Shown: positions 1 to 5,987, numbered from the stretch's first letter. The stretch is DNA of 7,987 nt from Pseudomonadota bacterium (GCA_023423605.1 JAFAFF010000277.1:1-7987); one strand, 5' to 3'. The notes: a model not told the origin generated them from the sequence alone. Numbers and translations are program-made.

Positions 1-311
1 AGACCGATGCGCGCTTCCAGCAGCCGGCAGCTGCAGCCGATCACGAACAGCACGGCGAGCATGCCCAGGCCCAGCGAACGCGACAGACGGTTGTAGAAAC
101 ACCATGCGCCGAACATCGCCAGTCCGGCCCATATGCCGTTCTGGAACCAGGTGATCAGCGGGGGCAGGCACCACAACAGGGCAACCACCGACCACAGGAT
201 GGCCGGGACGGCGACCACATGAATGCGCTGGTTCAGGGCATTGCGATGGTCGTCTGAATAACTGGCGAAGTAACGGTCGATGGGCCGCGCAGGCTGGGTC
301 GTGGTCTGCAT
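1..311 (-). CDS. Mpo1-like (DUF962) small membrane protein, C-terminus missing
   Basis: The first 103 codons of a minus-strand gene are open to the window edge, so the 3' end is not seen. The start is the ATG at 311-309, with a GAGGAA ribosome binding site (plus-strand 322-327) ten bases upstream. The protein begins MQTTTQPARPIDRYFASYSD. It then shows the spaced pattern H22, N27, H31, P36 expected at the N-terminus of the DUF962/Mpo1 family, followed by hydrophobic segments at about 32-51, 58-72 and 81-96. Yeast Mpo1 is an Fe(II)-dependent dioxygenase that alpha-oxidises 2-hydroxy fatty acids, and the conserved histidines are thought to bind iron. The bacterial role is largely uncharacterised, so function here is inferred from the family only. 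It lies downstream of purC on the same strand, separated by palindromic repeats, and may have its own promoter. Confidence 0.8.
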   Translation of the reverse strand, partial: MQTTTQPARPIDRYFASYSDDHRNALNQRIHVVAVPAILWSVVALLWCLPPLITWFQNGIWAGLAMFGAWCFYNRLSRSLGLGMLAVLFVIGCSCRLLEARIG

Positions 312-335
312 GCTGCGTCGCTTCCTCGGACAACG

Positions 336-358
336 GTAGTGCCGGCCGCTGGCCGGCA
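336..358 (+). repeat. SMAG-type (GTAG-headed) REP palindrome
   Basis: A GTAG tetranucleotide (336-339) is followed by a perfect 8-bp stem, TGCCGGCC (340-347) and GGCCGGCA (351-358), around a 3-base GCT loop. This is the architecture of the SMAG repeats described in Stenotrophomonas maltophilia, REP-like elements thought to be moved by RAYT-type transposases. It sits 25 bases upstream of the minus-strand Mpo1-like start codon and so probably lies in its 5' untranslated region. Family assignment is from the recognised GTAG-plus-stem pattern, not a database match. Confidence 0.75.
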
Positions 359-362
359 ACCC

Positions 363-368
363 AGCATA
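363..368 (-). promoter_or_regulatory. Possible -10 element for the Mpo1-like gene
   Basis: TATGCT on the minus strand matches TATAAT at 4 of 6 positions and lies between the two SMAG-like palindromes. No convincing -35 is seen 16-18 bases upstream. If used, the transcript would begin at the edge of the 336-358 palindrome and carry it as a 5' hairpin just ahead of the ribosome binding site. Confidence 0.25.
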
Positions 369-385
369 GCCGAGTTCGCGAGGTT

Positions 386-407
386 CCCGGCCAGAGGCCG
401 CGGCTAC
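386..407 (-). repeat. Degenerate inverted SMAG-like element
   Basis: On the minus strand a GTAG (plus-strand CTAC at 404-407) precedes an imperfect stem: CGGCC (388-392) pairs with GGCCG (396-400) around an AGA loop, with mismatches toward the base. Together with the element at 336-358 it forms an inverted pair with the GTAG heads on the outside. The shorter stem suggests a decayed copy. A chance GC-rich palindrome cannot be excluded. Confidence 0.4.
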
Positions 408-417
408 CCCGGAGGCG

Positions 418-439
418 CCCCCGCCAGGCCGGCCGGGGG
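418..439 (-). terminator. GC-rich hairpin after purC, no U-tract
   Basis: CCCCCG (418-423) pairs with CGGGGG (434-439), with a small inner helix and one bulged base, about 12 bases past the purC stop codon. It could stop or stabilise the purC transcript, but there is no run of U on either side, so it is not a canonical intrinsic terminator. Confidence 0.3.
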
Positions 440-450
440 ACGCAGGGGGA

Positions 451-1377
451 TCAGTCGACGCTGATTCCGGCCAGCCGCTGCAGGGCTTCGGCGTACTTGG
501 CGCGCGTGCGTTCGATGACCTCGGCGGGAATCGCCGGACCCGGCGCGGTCTTGTCCCAGTCCAGCGTTTCCAGGTAATCGCGCACGAACTGCTTGTCATA
601 GCTGGGCGGGCTGGTGCCTACCTGGTATTCGTCGGCAGGCCAGTACCGCGACGAATCCGGAGTCAGCATCTCGTCCATGATGTACAGGCGACCATCTTCA
701 TCGGTGCCGAATTCGAACTTGGTATCGGCCAGCAGGATGCCGCGCTCGCGCGCGTAATCGGCGGCGAAGGCATAGATGCGCAGCGTGGCATCGCGCACGC
801 GTTCGGCCAGGTCGGCACCGACCGCCTTCACCATGGTGTCGAAATCGATGTTTTCGTCATGGTCGCCGACGGCAGCCTTGGTGGAGGGGGTGAAGATCGG
901 TTCGGGCAATTGTTCGGCCTGGCGCAGACCATCAGGCAGGTCGATGCCGCTGACCTTGCCGGTGCGCTGGTAATCCTTCCAGCCGCTGCCGATGAGATAG
1001 CCGCGGGCGATGGCTTCCACCGGCACCGGCTTCAGCTTGCGGGTGACCACCGCGCGCCGGGCATACAGTGAAGGGTCCACGTCGTCGGGCAGCACGCTGG
1101 CCACCTCGATGCCGGTGAGGTGGTTGGGCATCAGGTGCGCGGTCCTGGCGAACCAGAAATTCGATACCTGGCAGAGCATCTCGCCCTTGCCGGGGATTGG
1201 ATCGGGCAGGACGACGTCGAAGGCGGACAGGCGGTCGGTGGCGACCATCAGCAGGTAGTCACCCGGTGGCGTGCCGGCGGGCAGCCGCTCACGCGGGATG
1301 TCGAAAACGTCACGCACCTTGCCGCGGTGGCGCAAGGGCAGGCCGGGGAGATCGGATTGCAACAACGTGGTCGGCAC
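451..1377 (-). CDS. purC: Phosphoribosylaminoimidazole-succinocarboxamide (SAICAR) synthase
   Basis: PurC joins CAIR and aspartate in an ATP-dependent reaction to give SAICAR, in cytosolic de novo purine synthesis. The protein is 308 residues, longer than the roughly 237-residue enterobacterial form but like the long xanthomonad form. Visible motifs: RGKVRD (18-23, nucleotide-binding start of the fold), [16 protein letters not shown] (121-136, family signature), a GDHDENIDF segment (171-179), ADTKFEFG (217-224) and [12 protein letters not shown] (235-246, second signature with substrate-binding residues). I chose the GTG start at 1377-1375, giving [10 protein letters not shown], because AGGAG (plus-strand 1383-1387) lies five bases upstream. 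The frame stays open to 1740, but that extension lacks family similarity and runs into the divergent gene. A promoter and a structured leader lie upstream. Confidence 0.95.
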   Translation of the reverse strand: MPTTLLQSDLPGLPLRHRGKVRDVFDIPRERLPAGTPPGDYLLMVATDRLSAFDVVLPDPIPGKGEMLCQVSNFWFARTAHLMPNHLTGIEVASVLPDDVDPSLYARRAVVTRKLKPVPVEAIARGYLIGSGWKDYQRTGKVSGIDLPDGLRQAEQLPEPIFTPSTKAAVGDHDENIDFDTMVKAVGADLAERVRDATLRIYAFAADYARERGILLADTKFEFGTDEDGRLYIMDEMLTPDSSRYWPADEYQVGTSPPSYDKQFVRDYLETLDWDKTAPGPAIPAEVIERTRAKYAEALQRLAGISVD

Positions 1378-1384
1378 GGGCACT

Positions 1385-1415
1385 CCTGGGGTCTTCGTCA
1401 AGACGGCTGCCCAGG
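1385..1415 (-). promoter_or_regulatory. purC leader hairpin overlapping the Shine-Dalgarno
   Basis: In the minus-strand transcript CCUGGG (1415-1410) can pair with CCCAGG (1390-1385). Stacked directly inside it is a second stem, GUCUU (1404-1400) with AAGAC (1395-1391), closed by a GACG tetraloop; a CAGCC bulge lies on the 5' side. The outer stem takes up the AGG of the purC AGGAG site, so the structure could limit ribosome access. The pairing is seen in sequence; regulation is inferred. Confidence 0.35.
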
Positions 1416-1425
1416 GACCCGGTGG

Positions 1426-1443
1426 GCCCGCTGGCCAGCGGGC
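1426..1443. repeat. Perfect 18-bp palindrome at the purC transcription start region
   Basis: GCCCGCTGG is followed directly by its reverse complement CCAGCGGGC with no spacer. It falls where purC transcription should start, just downstream of the candidate -10. It could be an operator, the base of a leader structure, or a remnant of a REP-like repeat. No known regulator is recognised. Confidence 0.45.
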
Positions 1444-1448
1444 GTCGT

Positions 1449-1477
1449 AGTGTAAAGCCGTCGGGGCCGGCTGTGAC
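1449..1477 (-). promoter_or_regulatory. Candidate sigma70 promoter for purC
   Basis: On the minus strand GTCACA (plus-strand 1472-1477; 4 of 6 to TTGACA) and TACACT (plus-strand 1449-1454; 4 of 6 to TATAAT) are separated by exactly 17 bases. The predicted start near 1442 gives a leader of about 65 bases. Confidence 0.45.
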
Positions 1478-1478
1478 G

Positions 1479-1484
1479 TAAAAT
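1479..1484 (+). promoter_or_regulatory. Possible -10 element for the DjlA-like gene
   Basis: TAAAAT matches TATAAT at 5 of 6 positions and is AT-rich against a GC-rich background, 35 bases before the chosen start codon. No good -35 hexamer lies at normal spacing, so the call is tentative. It nearly abuts the leftward purC -35, so the two promoters would be back to back. Confidence 0.35.
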
Positions 1485-1518
1485 GGAAGGCCAATTCGCC
1501 AAACCTGCCCGGAGCGCC

Positions 1519-1848
1519 ATGCGCTGGTACGGAAAACTGCTGGGATTCATCGCCGGGGCGCTGCTGTTCAAGCCCAGTCCGCCGTTTGGCGCGGCGCTGG
1601 GGCTGCTGATAGGACATGCCTTCGATGCCGACTGGTTCCGCCTGAACAAGGAAAATCCCTACCGCGAATTGGGGCTGACCTCGTCGGCGACCGATGCTGA
1701 CATCGATCTGGCCTATCGTCGCCTGATGTCGCAGTACCACCCCGACAAGCTGGTGGGGGCGGCGCCGGAGCTGCGCCGCCAGGCCGAAAGCAAGAGCCGC
1801 CGCGTGAATGCGGCCTATGACCGCATCAAGGCGCTGCGGCGGCGCTGA
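1519..1848 (+). CDS. Short DjlA-like membrane J-domain protein
   Basis: A 109-residue protein. Residues 1-35 form a glycine-rich hydrophobic segment ([10 protein letters not shown] through [10 protein letters not shown]) that resembles the N-terminal membrane anchor of E. coli DjlA. A C-terminal J domain at about 47-109 contains the HPD motif at 74-76, needed to stimulate the DnaK ATPase. The TerB-like domain that lies between anchor and J domain in full DjlA is absent, so anchor and J domain are nearly fused. The likely role is a membrane-anchored DnaK co-chaperone, by family inference. I chose the ATG at 1519 because GGAG lies just upstream and the anchor then aligns with DjlA; an in-frame ATG at 1483 would add 12 unsupported residues. 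It lies 65 bases upstream of rpe on the same strand. Confidence 0.8.
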   Translation: MRWYGKLLGFIAGALLFKPSPPFGAALGLLIGHAFDADWFRLNKENPYRELGLTSSATDADIDLAYRRLMSQYHPDKLVGAAPELRRQAESKSRRVNAAYDRIKALRRR

Positions 1849-1913
1849 TTCCCCTTCCGTGGCCTGGCGCAGGCGCCGGGCCGGTCCCTCCTCCCGTTCC
1901 CAAGGCCCCGGCC

Positions 1914-2603
1914 ATGTCCAACTGCATCATCGCTCCTTCCATCCTGTCCGCGAATTTCGCCCGTCTCGGCGAAGAGGTCGACAACGTGCTGGCCGCCGGC
2001 GCGGACTGGGTCCATTTCGACGTCATGGACAACCACTACGTGCCGAACCTGACCATCGGGCCGATGGTCTGCCAGGCATTGCGCGCCCATGGCGTCACCG
2101 CGCCGATCGACGTGCACCTGATGGTGGAGCCGGTGGACCGCATCATTCCGGACTTCGCCGAAGCCGGTGCGACGTACATCAGCTTCCATCCCGAAGCCAG
2201 CCGGCATCCGCATCGCACGATCCAGCTGATCCGCTCGCTGGGCTGCAAGCCAGGGGTGGTGCTCAATCCGGGCACACCGGTGGATGTGCTGGACTGGATG
2301 CTGGAGGAACTGGATCTGGTGCTGCTGATGTCGGTCAACCCCGGTTTCGGTGGTCAGGCCTTCATTCCGTCGGCGCTGGAAAAACTGAAGGTGGTGCGGC
2401 GGAAGATCGATGCCAGCGGCAAGGACATCCGCCTGGAAATCGATGGCGGCGTAAAGGCCGACAACATCGCAGCGATCGCCGCTGCCGGCGCCGACACGTT
2501 CGTGGCCGGCTCGGCGATCTTCAACGCACCCGATTATCAGCAGATCATCGCCGCCCTGCGCACCAACGCGAAAAAGGGGACGGAGGGAGTTAATTCCAAT
2601 TAA
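1914..2603 (+). CDS. rpe: Ribulose-phosphate 3-epimerase
   Basis: Rpe interconverts ribulose-5-phosphate and xylulose-5-phosphate in the cytosolic pentose phosphate pathway. The 229-residue product is a complete (beta/alpha)8 epimerase: S9 in [10 protein letters not shown], metal and catalytic residues H34 and D36 (VHFDVMDN), H68 (DVHLM), the flexible-loop segment SVNPGFGGQ (140-148), D177 (EIDGGV) and the phosphate-binding [12 protein letters not shown] (192-203). AAGG at 1902-1905 precedes the ATG by eight bases. The last ten or so residues ([10 protein letters not shown]) and the stop codon are encoded by terminator-like palindrome copy A, so the tail is repeat-derived and unlikely to matter for catalysis. 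In many proteobacteria rpe is followed by gph and trpE; here no gph lies between. Confidence 0.96.
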   Translation: MSNCIIAPSILSANFARLGEEVDNVLAAGADWVHFDVMDNHYVPNLTIGPMVCQALRAHGVTAPIDVHLMVEPVDRIIPDFAEAGATYISFHPEASRHPHRTIQLIRSLGCKPGVVLNPGTPVDVLDWMLEELDLVLLMSVNPGFGGQAFIPSALEKLKVVRRKIDASGKDIRLEIDGGVKADNIAAIAAAGADTFVAGSAIFNAPDYQQIIAALRTNAKKGTEGVNSN

Positions 2604-2619
2604 TGCCCTCCGTCCCCCC
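2571..2619. repeat. Terminator-like palindrome, copy A
   Basis: GGGGACGGAGGG (2576-2587) pairs perfectly with CCCTCCGTCCCC (2606-2617). An inner AT-rich helix continues the pairing: TTAATT at 2590-2595 with AATTAA at 2598-2603. Five A residues precede the stem, so the minus-strand transcript ends in a U-tract like an intrinsic terminator; on the plus strand the stem is followed by C and only isolated T. It lies inside the 3' end of rpe and supplies its last codons and TAA stop. It is clearly related to copy B at 3101-3154. Confidence 0.8.
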
Positions 2620-2641
2620 TCTGGTGATGCGCGCCTGGTGA
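2603..2641 (+). other. Twelve-codon mini-ORF linking rpe and the GNAT gene
   Basis: The rpe stop TAA shares its last base with an ATG (TAATG, 2601-2605). That frame reads [12 protein letters not shown] and ends at TGA 2639-2641, overlapping the GNAT gene's GTG (GTGA, 2638-2641). It is either a translational relay or the displaced true N-terminus of the GNAT gene: one extra base in the C6 run at 2614-2619 would place this ATG in the GNAT frame. No direct evidence of translation. Confidence 0.3.
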
Positions 2642-3123
2642 TCAGGCCGGCGACCGTCGATGACGCGGGAATGATCCTGCGTTTCATACGGGAGCTGGCG
2701 ATCTATGAAAAGGCGGAAAGTTCGGTGCAGACGGACGAAGCCGGCATCACTGCCAGCCTGTTCGGGGCTGATGCCACCGCGCGCGCTTTGATCTGTGAGG
2801 CCGATGGCGAAGCGGTCGGCTACGCGGTGTATTTCTACAATTACTCCACTTGGCTGGGCCGCAAGGGCATCTACCTGGAAGACCTGTATGTCAGCCCCGA
2901 AAAACGCGGGCTGGGCGCTGGCAAGGCGCTGCTGCAGCATCTGGCGCGCCAGGCCGTGAACGAAGGCTGCGGGCGGCTGGAGTGGTCGGTGCTGGACTGG
3001 AACGCGCCCGCCATTGCGTTCTACACCGCTGCGGGCGCCCGGCCGCAGGACGAATGGACCGTATACCGCCTGCAAGGCGACGCACTGCAGGCCTTCGCGG
3101 AAAAGGGGGACGGAGGCGGTTAA
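2638..3123 (+). CDS. GNAT N-acetyltransferase, spermidine/thialysine (SSAT)-like
   Basis: A 161-residue single-domain acetyltransferase that would transfer acetyl from acetyl-CoA to an amine. Strong GNAT signatures: LEDLYVSPEKRGLGAGKAL (80-98, acetyl-CoA pyrophosphate loop R90-G91-L92-G93-A94-G95) and WNAPAIAFYTAAGA (121-134). The opening IRPATVDDA, the ELAIYEK segment (19-25) and YLEDLYV strongly resemble eukaryotic SAT1/SAT2 (diamine and thialysine acetyltransferases), so a polyamine or lysine-analogue substrate is likely but unproven. The only in-frame start without going upstream is GTG 2638, which has no Shine-Dalgarno; SSAT proteins normally carry a few residues before this point, so the N-terminus is uncertain. 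The last residues (EKGDGGG) and stop come from palindrome copy B. Confidence 0.82.
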   Translation: MIRPATVDDAGMILRFIRELAIYEKAESSVQTDEAGITASLFGADATARALICEADGEAVGYAVYFYNYSTWLGRKGIYLEDLYVSPEKRGLGAGKALLQHLARQAVNEGCGRLEWSVLDWNAPAIAFYTAAGARPQDEWTVYRLQGDALQAFAEKGDGGG

Positions 3124-3154
3124 TTGAAAATAACTGCCTCCGTCCCCCTTTTTT
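3101..3154. terminator. Terminator-like palindrome, copy B (bidirectional)
   Basis: A 17-bp uninterrupted stem (3101-3117 with 3136-3152) has an interior that pairs partly and an AT-rich loop around 3123-3130. On the plus strand it ends in TTTTTT (3149-3154), a strong intrinsic terminator; on the minus strand the AAAA at 3101-3104 gives a U-tract too. It encodes the last codons and the TAA stop of the GNAT gene. Compared with copy A the innermost GC pair is flipped (C3117-G3136 versus G2587-C2606), a compensatory change. Confidence 0.8.
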
Positions 3155-3299
3155 GAATGAGTGGGAGGCTGATCCTGCCTCCATCCGTCTTCCCTGCTAT
3201 GGCCTCCCATGTTCCGGGTGGATGGTGACAGGCCGATGACATTCACCGGGGCCGAACGCGGCGCTGCTAGCCTGTGCGCTCCCCACCCCCGGAAACCCC

Positions 3300-4232
3300 A
3301 TGAGCACGACCCGCTGGCGCCTGATCCTCAATGGCAAATCCGCTGGCGACTCCGCCGTGCGTGAGGCGGTGGCGGCCTTCCGCAAACGTGGAATCGAACT
3401 GGACGTGCGGGTGACGTGGGAGGGCGGCGATGCCGAACGTTACGTCGCCGAGGCCATTGATCACGGTGTGGATACCCTCATCGCCGGCGGCGGCGACGGC
3501 ACCCTCAGCGCGGTCGCCGAAACACTTGCCCATCGCAGTGAACCGGCCGACGCGCTGCCGTCCCTGGCGCTGTTGCCCCTGGGTACGGCAAACGACTTCG
3601 CTGCCGCCAGTGGCCTGCCGGATGAGCCGGCCGCTGCACTGGCGTTGATCACCAGCCAGCCGGCGCGGCCGATCGACCTGCTGCGCATGGACGCCGATGG
3701 CCGGACCTGGTGGTGTGCCAATGTTGCCAGTGGCGGGTTTGGTACCCAGGTGACGGTGGAAACCGACGAGGGGCTGAAGAAAGTGCTGGGCGGCCTGGCA
3801 TACGTGCTTACCGGACTGTCCCGGTTGGGGCGCGCCGAGCCCATCATGGCCCGCGCGCGCGGACCCGGTTTCGAATGGGAGGGTGGGTTCATCGCCCTGG
3901 GCGTCGGTAATGGCCGCCAGGCCGGTGGGGGCCAGGCGTTGTGCCCTGAGGCGCTGATCGATGATGGCCAGCTGGATGTCACCATCATTCCGGAGTTGAC
4001 CGGGGAATTCGCCGCCACCGTCGGCGAACTGATCACCGGTGGCAAGCAGGCGGCGCTGGAGCGCGTGGCCACCCGCGCGCGGCTGAACCGCGTGGAGATT
4101 CTTGCCGACCAGCCACTGACCTTGAACCTGGACGGTGAGCCGGTGGATGCCCGGCATTTCCGCATCGAGTGCGTGCCAGGACGGGTGCGCATGCATCTGC
4201 CTGCCGATTGCCCGCTGCTGATGGTGCGCTGA
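3300..4232 (+). CDS. yegS: Lipid kinase YegS (DAGK catalytic family)
   Basis: A 310-residue soluble lipid kinase close to E. coli YegS (299 residues), which phosphorylates phosphatidylglycerol in vitro; its physiological substrate is not settled. Domain order: N-terminal nucleotide-binding lobe with GGGDGT (63-68) and PLGTANDF (93-100), then a C-terminal beta-sandwich lobe with [18 protein letters not shown] (201-218), DDGQLDV (221-227) and LNLDGEPV (275-282). The end matches E. coli YegS (LPADCPLL). All expected motifs are present. The ATG has only a weak GGA ten bases upstream. It follows terminator copy B by about 145 bases, so it should have its own promoter, but I cannot place one with confidence. 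It precedes trpE on the same strand by 191 bases. Confidence 0.95.
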   Translation: MSTTRWRLILNGKSAGDSAVREAVAAFRKRGIELDVRVTWEGGDAERYVAEAIDHGVDTLIAGGGDGTLSAVAETLAHRSEPADALPSLALLPLGTANDFAAASGLPDEPAAALALITSQPARPIDLLRMDADGRTWWCANVASGGFGTQVTVETDEGLKKVLGGLAYVLTGLSRLGRAEPIMARARGPGFEWEGGFIALGVGNGRQAGGGQALCPEALIDDGQLDVTIIPELTGEFAATVGELITGGKQAALERVATRARLNRVEILADQPLTLNLDGEPVDARHFRIECVPGRVRMHLPADCPLLMVR

Positions 4233-4297
4233 GGGGAGGTTGGCGCGCAGGACCAGCCGCCGCCGCTCACCCAGGGTTTCCCTCCGGTCGAGGCTGC

Positions 4298-4303
4298 GAT
4301 AAA
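4298..4303 (+). promoter_or_regulatory. Possible -10 element for the trp genes
   Basis: GATAAA matches TATAAT at 4 of 6 positions within a GC-rich gap. The -35 region is poor (GGTTTC at 17-base spacing). If used, transcription would begin around 4310, almost at the GTG of the leader frame at 4312. Confidence 0.25.
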
Positions 4304-4311
4304 GTCCAGCG

Positions 4312-4461
4312 GTGCCCATCCTGACGACCCCGCGTTCCGTTTCTTCCGCACGCCATGGCTGGCGATGGTGGCCCGTTGCCGTCGTCCGCCCAGAAAATGC
4401 CGTGTCCCGGAAGGAAAGTCGTCTTGATCACTCCCACGCAGTTCCAGCAGCAGGCCGCTGA
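4312..4461 (+). CDS. Candidate trpE upstream leader frame with Trp-Arg-Trp-Trp
   Basis: A 49-codon frame overlapping the start of trpE in a different frame. It opens after an in-frame TAA at 4300-4302; the first start-like codon is GTG at 4312, and it ends at TGA 4459-4461. Residues 17-20 read W-R-W-W (TGG CGA TGG TGG, 4360-4371), the kind of Trp cluster used by trp leader peptides. Against it: no Shine-Dalgarno before the GTG, a non-ATG start, and no stop soon after the Trp codons as classical leader peptides have. It may be chance in GC-rich sequence. Confidence 0.25.
   Translation: MPILTTPRSVSSARHGWRWWPVAVVRPENAVSRKESRLDHSHAVPAAGR
4340..4417 (+). promoter_or_regulatory. Possible Shine-Dalgarno-masking helix in the trpE leader
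   Basis: UUUCUUCCG (4340-4348) can pair with CGGAAGGAAA (4408-4417) over nine base pairs with one bulged G. The downstream arm contains the trpE ribosome binding site. The leader frame's Trp codons lie in the intervening loop, so a stalled ribosome there could cover the upstream arm. The complementarity is seen; the function is inferred. Confidence 0.3.
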
Positions 4462-5914
4462 AGGCCACACCCGCATCCCCGTTGTCCGTGAAGTGCTGTC
4501 CGACCTGGATACGCCGCTTTCGGTCTACCTGAAGCTCGCCGACGGGCCGCACACCTATCTGTTCGAATCCGTCGAGGGTGGTGAGCGCTTTGGCCGCTAT
4601 TCCATCATCGGGCTGCCAGCGCGCCGTGTGTATACCTTCCGAGGGCACGAACTGACGGTCAGCGAGGCTGGCACGGTCATCGAAACACGCGAGGTGGCCG
4701 ATCCGTTCGCCGAGGTGGAGGCGTTGCGCAGCGCGCATTCGGTGCCGAAGCTGCAGGGATTGCCGGGCTTCACCGGGGGCCTGGTCGGCTGGTTCGGCTT
4801 CGAATGCATCGGTTACATCGAGCCGCGCCTGGCGTCGCCAGCCGGTCGTGATGAGCTCGGCACGCCCGACATCCTGCTGATGCATTCCGAAGAACTGGCG
4901 GTGTTCGACAACCTGAAAGGACGGCTGTACCTGATCGTGCATGCCGATCCGCGACAGCCCGGTGCCTACGAAGATGCACAGGCACGGCTGGATGCACTGG
5001 TGGCAAAGCTGCGCGCGTCGGGGGCCGGTTACCCGGCACCGTTGCGCAGCGATGTGCTGGACGAGGGTGACTTCGTATCCGGTTTCACCCGCGACGGCTT
5101 CATCGATGCGGTCCGGCGCAGCAAGGAGTACATCCGTTCCGGCGACATCTTCCAGGTAGTGCTGAGCCAGCGTCTGAGCGTGCCGTTCAATGCACGCCCG
5201 GTGGATGTCTACCGCGCCCTGCGGGCGTTGAATCCGTCGCCCTACATGTACTTCCTGGACGTCGGCGACATGCAGGTGGTCGGTTCGTCGCCGGAGATCC
5301 TGGTGCGCCTGCAGCACACGCCGGATGGCGTGGGCGAAGTGACCGTACGGCCCATTGCAGGCACGCGCCCGCGCGGCGCCACGGTGGAAGAAGACAAGGC
5401 CCTGGAAGCCGAACTGCTGGCCGACCCCAAGGAACGCGCGGAACATCTGATGCTGATCGACCTTGGCCGCAACGATGCTGGCCGGGTGTCGAAGGCGGGC
5501 ACCGTGGAAGTGGGCGAGCAGTTCGTGATCGAGCGTTACAGCCATGTCATGCACATCGTCAGCGAAGTCACCGGACAGCTGCAGCCGGGGCTGAGTTACG
5601 CCGATGTGCTGCGCGCGACGTTCCCGGCCGGCACCGTCAGTGGGGCGCCGAAGATCCGCGCGCTGGAGGTGATCCGCGAACTGGAGCCGATCAAGCGCAA
5701 TGTCTACGCCGGCAGCATCGGCTACATCGGCTGGCATGGTGATGCGGACACCGCCATCGCGATCCGCACCGCGGTGATCAAGGATGGCCGGCTGCACGTG
5801 CAGGCCGGTGCCGGCATCGTCCATGACTCGGACCCGGAAAAGGAATGGGACGAGACCATGAACAAGGGCCGTGCGCTGTTCCGCGCGGTCGCTCAGGCGG
5901 CCAAGGGGCTGTGA
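4424..5914 (+). CDS. trpE: Anthranilate synthase component I
   Basis: TrpE converts chorismate to anthranilate using ammonia delivered by TrpG, the first committed step of tryptophan synthesis. I chose the TTG at 4424, giving 496 residues from [10 protein letters not shown], because GGAAGGAAAG (4409-4418) lies just upstream and the start matches xanthomonad TrpE; the in-frame ATG at 4355 would add 23 non-homologous residues. The N-terminal regulatory region includes [15 protein letters not shown] (46-60), with the E-S pair at 48-49 typical of the tryptophan feedback site. Catalytic motifs: [10 protein letters not shown] (309-318), DLGRND (346-351), H374 in the RYSHVMH segment, [12 protein letters not shown] (399-410) and [10 protein letters not shown] (462-471). 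No frame damage is seen. It is separated from trpG by 73 bases containing a terminator-like hairpin. Confidence 0.97.
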   Translation: MITPTQFQQQAAEGHTRIPVVREVLSDLDTPLSVYLKLADGPHTYLFESVEGGERFGRYSIIGLPARRVYTFRGHELTVSEAGTVIETREVADPFAEVEALRSAHSVPKLQGLPGFTGGLVGWFGFECIGYIEPRLASPAGRDELGTPDILLMHSEELAVFDNLKGRLYLIVHADPRQPGAYEDAQARLDALVAKLRASGAGYPAPLRSDVLDEGDFVSGFTRDGFIDAVRRSKEYIRSGDIFQVVLSQRLSVPFNARPVDVYRALRALNPSPYMYFLDVGDMQVVGSSPEILVRLQHTPDGVGEVTVRPIAGTRPRGATVEEDKALEAELLADPKERAEHLMLIDLGRNDAGRVSKAGTVEVGEQFVIERYSHVMHIVSEVTGQLQPGLSYADVLRATFPAGTVSGAPKIRALEVIRELEPIKRNVYAGSIGYIGWHGDADTAIAIRTAVIKDGRLHVQAGAGIVHDSDPEKEWDETMNKGRALFRAVAQAAKGL

Positions 5915-5935
5915 GCGACGGCGGTCGTTTCCCGT

Positions 5936-5961
5936 GGCGCGCCGCTCCTGGCCGCCTTTTT
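5936..5961 (+). terminator. Terminator-like hairpin between trpE and trpG
   Basis: GGCG (5936-5939), a bulged C, and GCC (5941-5943) pair with GGC (5950-5952) and CGCC (5953-5956) around a 6-base GCTCCT loop, followed directly by TTTTT (5957-5961). This is a modest intrinsic terminator inside the trp cluster. It could set the ratio of trpE to trpGDC message or act as an attenuator. Thermodynamic folding was not computed. Confidence 0.4.
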
Positions 5962-5987
5962 CTGCTATCCAGGATGACCAGATCCCC

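Noticed and set aside
3155..3299. Short inverted repeats GGAGGC/GCCTCC (3164-3182) and an alternative partner at 3202-3209, and a TAGCCT -10-like site upstream of yegS.
   Set aside because: Stems of 6-8 bp without a T-tract are common by chance here, and no -35 lies at normal spacing from TAGCCT.
4233..4285. GGGAGG (4234-4239) pairing with CCCTCC (4280-4285) as a yegS terminator.
   Set aside because: Only six base pairs across a 40-base loop and no following T-tract.
4355..4423. ATG at 4355 as the trpE start.
   Set aside because: It adds 23 residues unlike TrpE, has no ribosome binding site, and the TTG at 4424 has a strong one and fits the family N-terminus.
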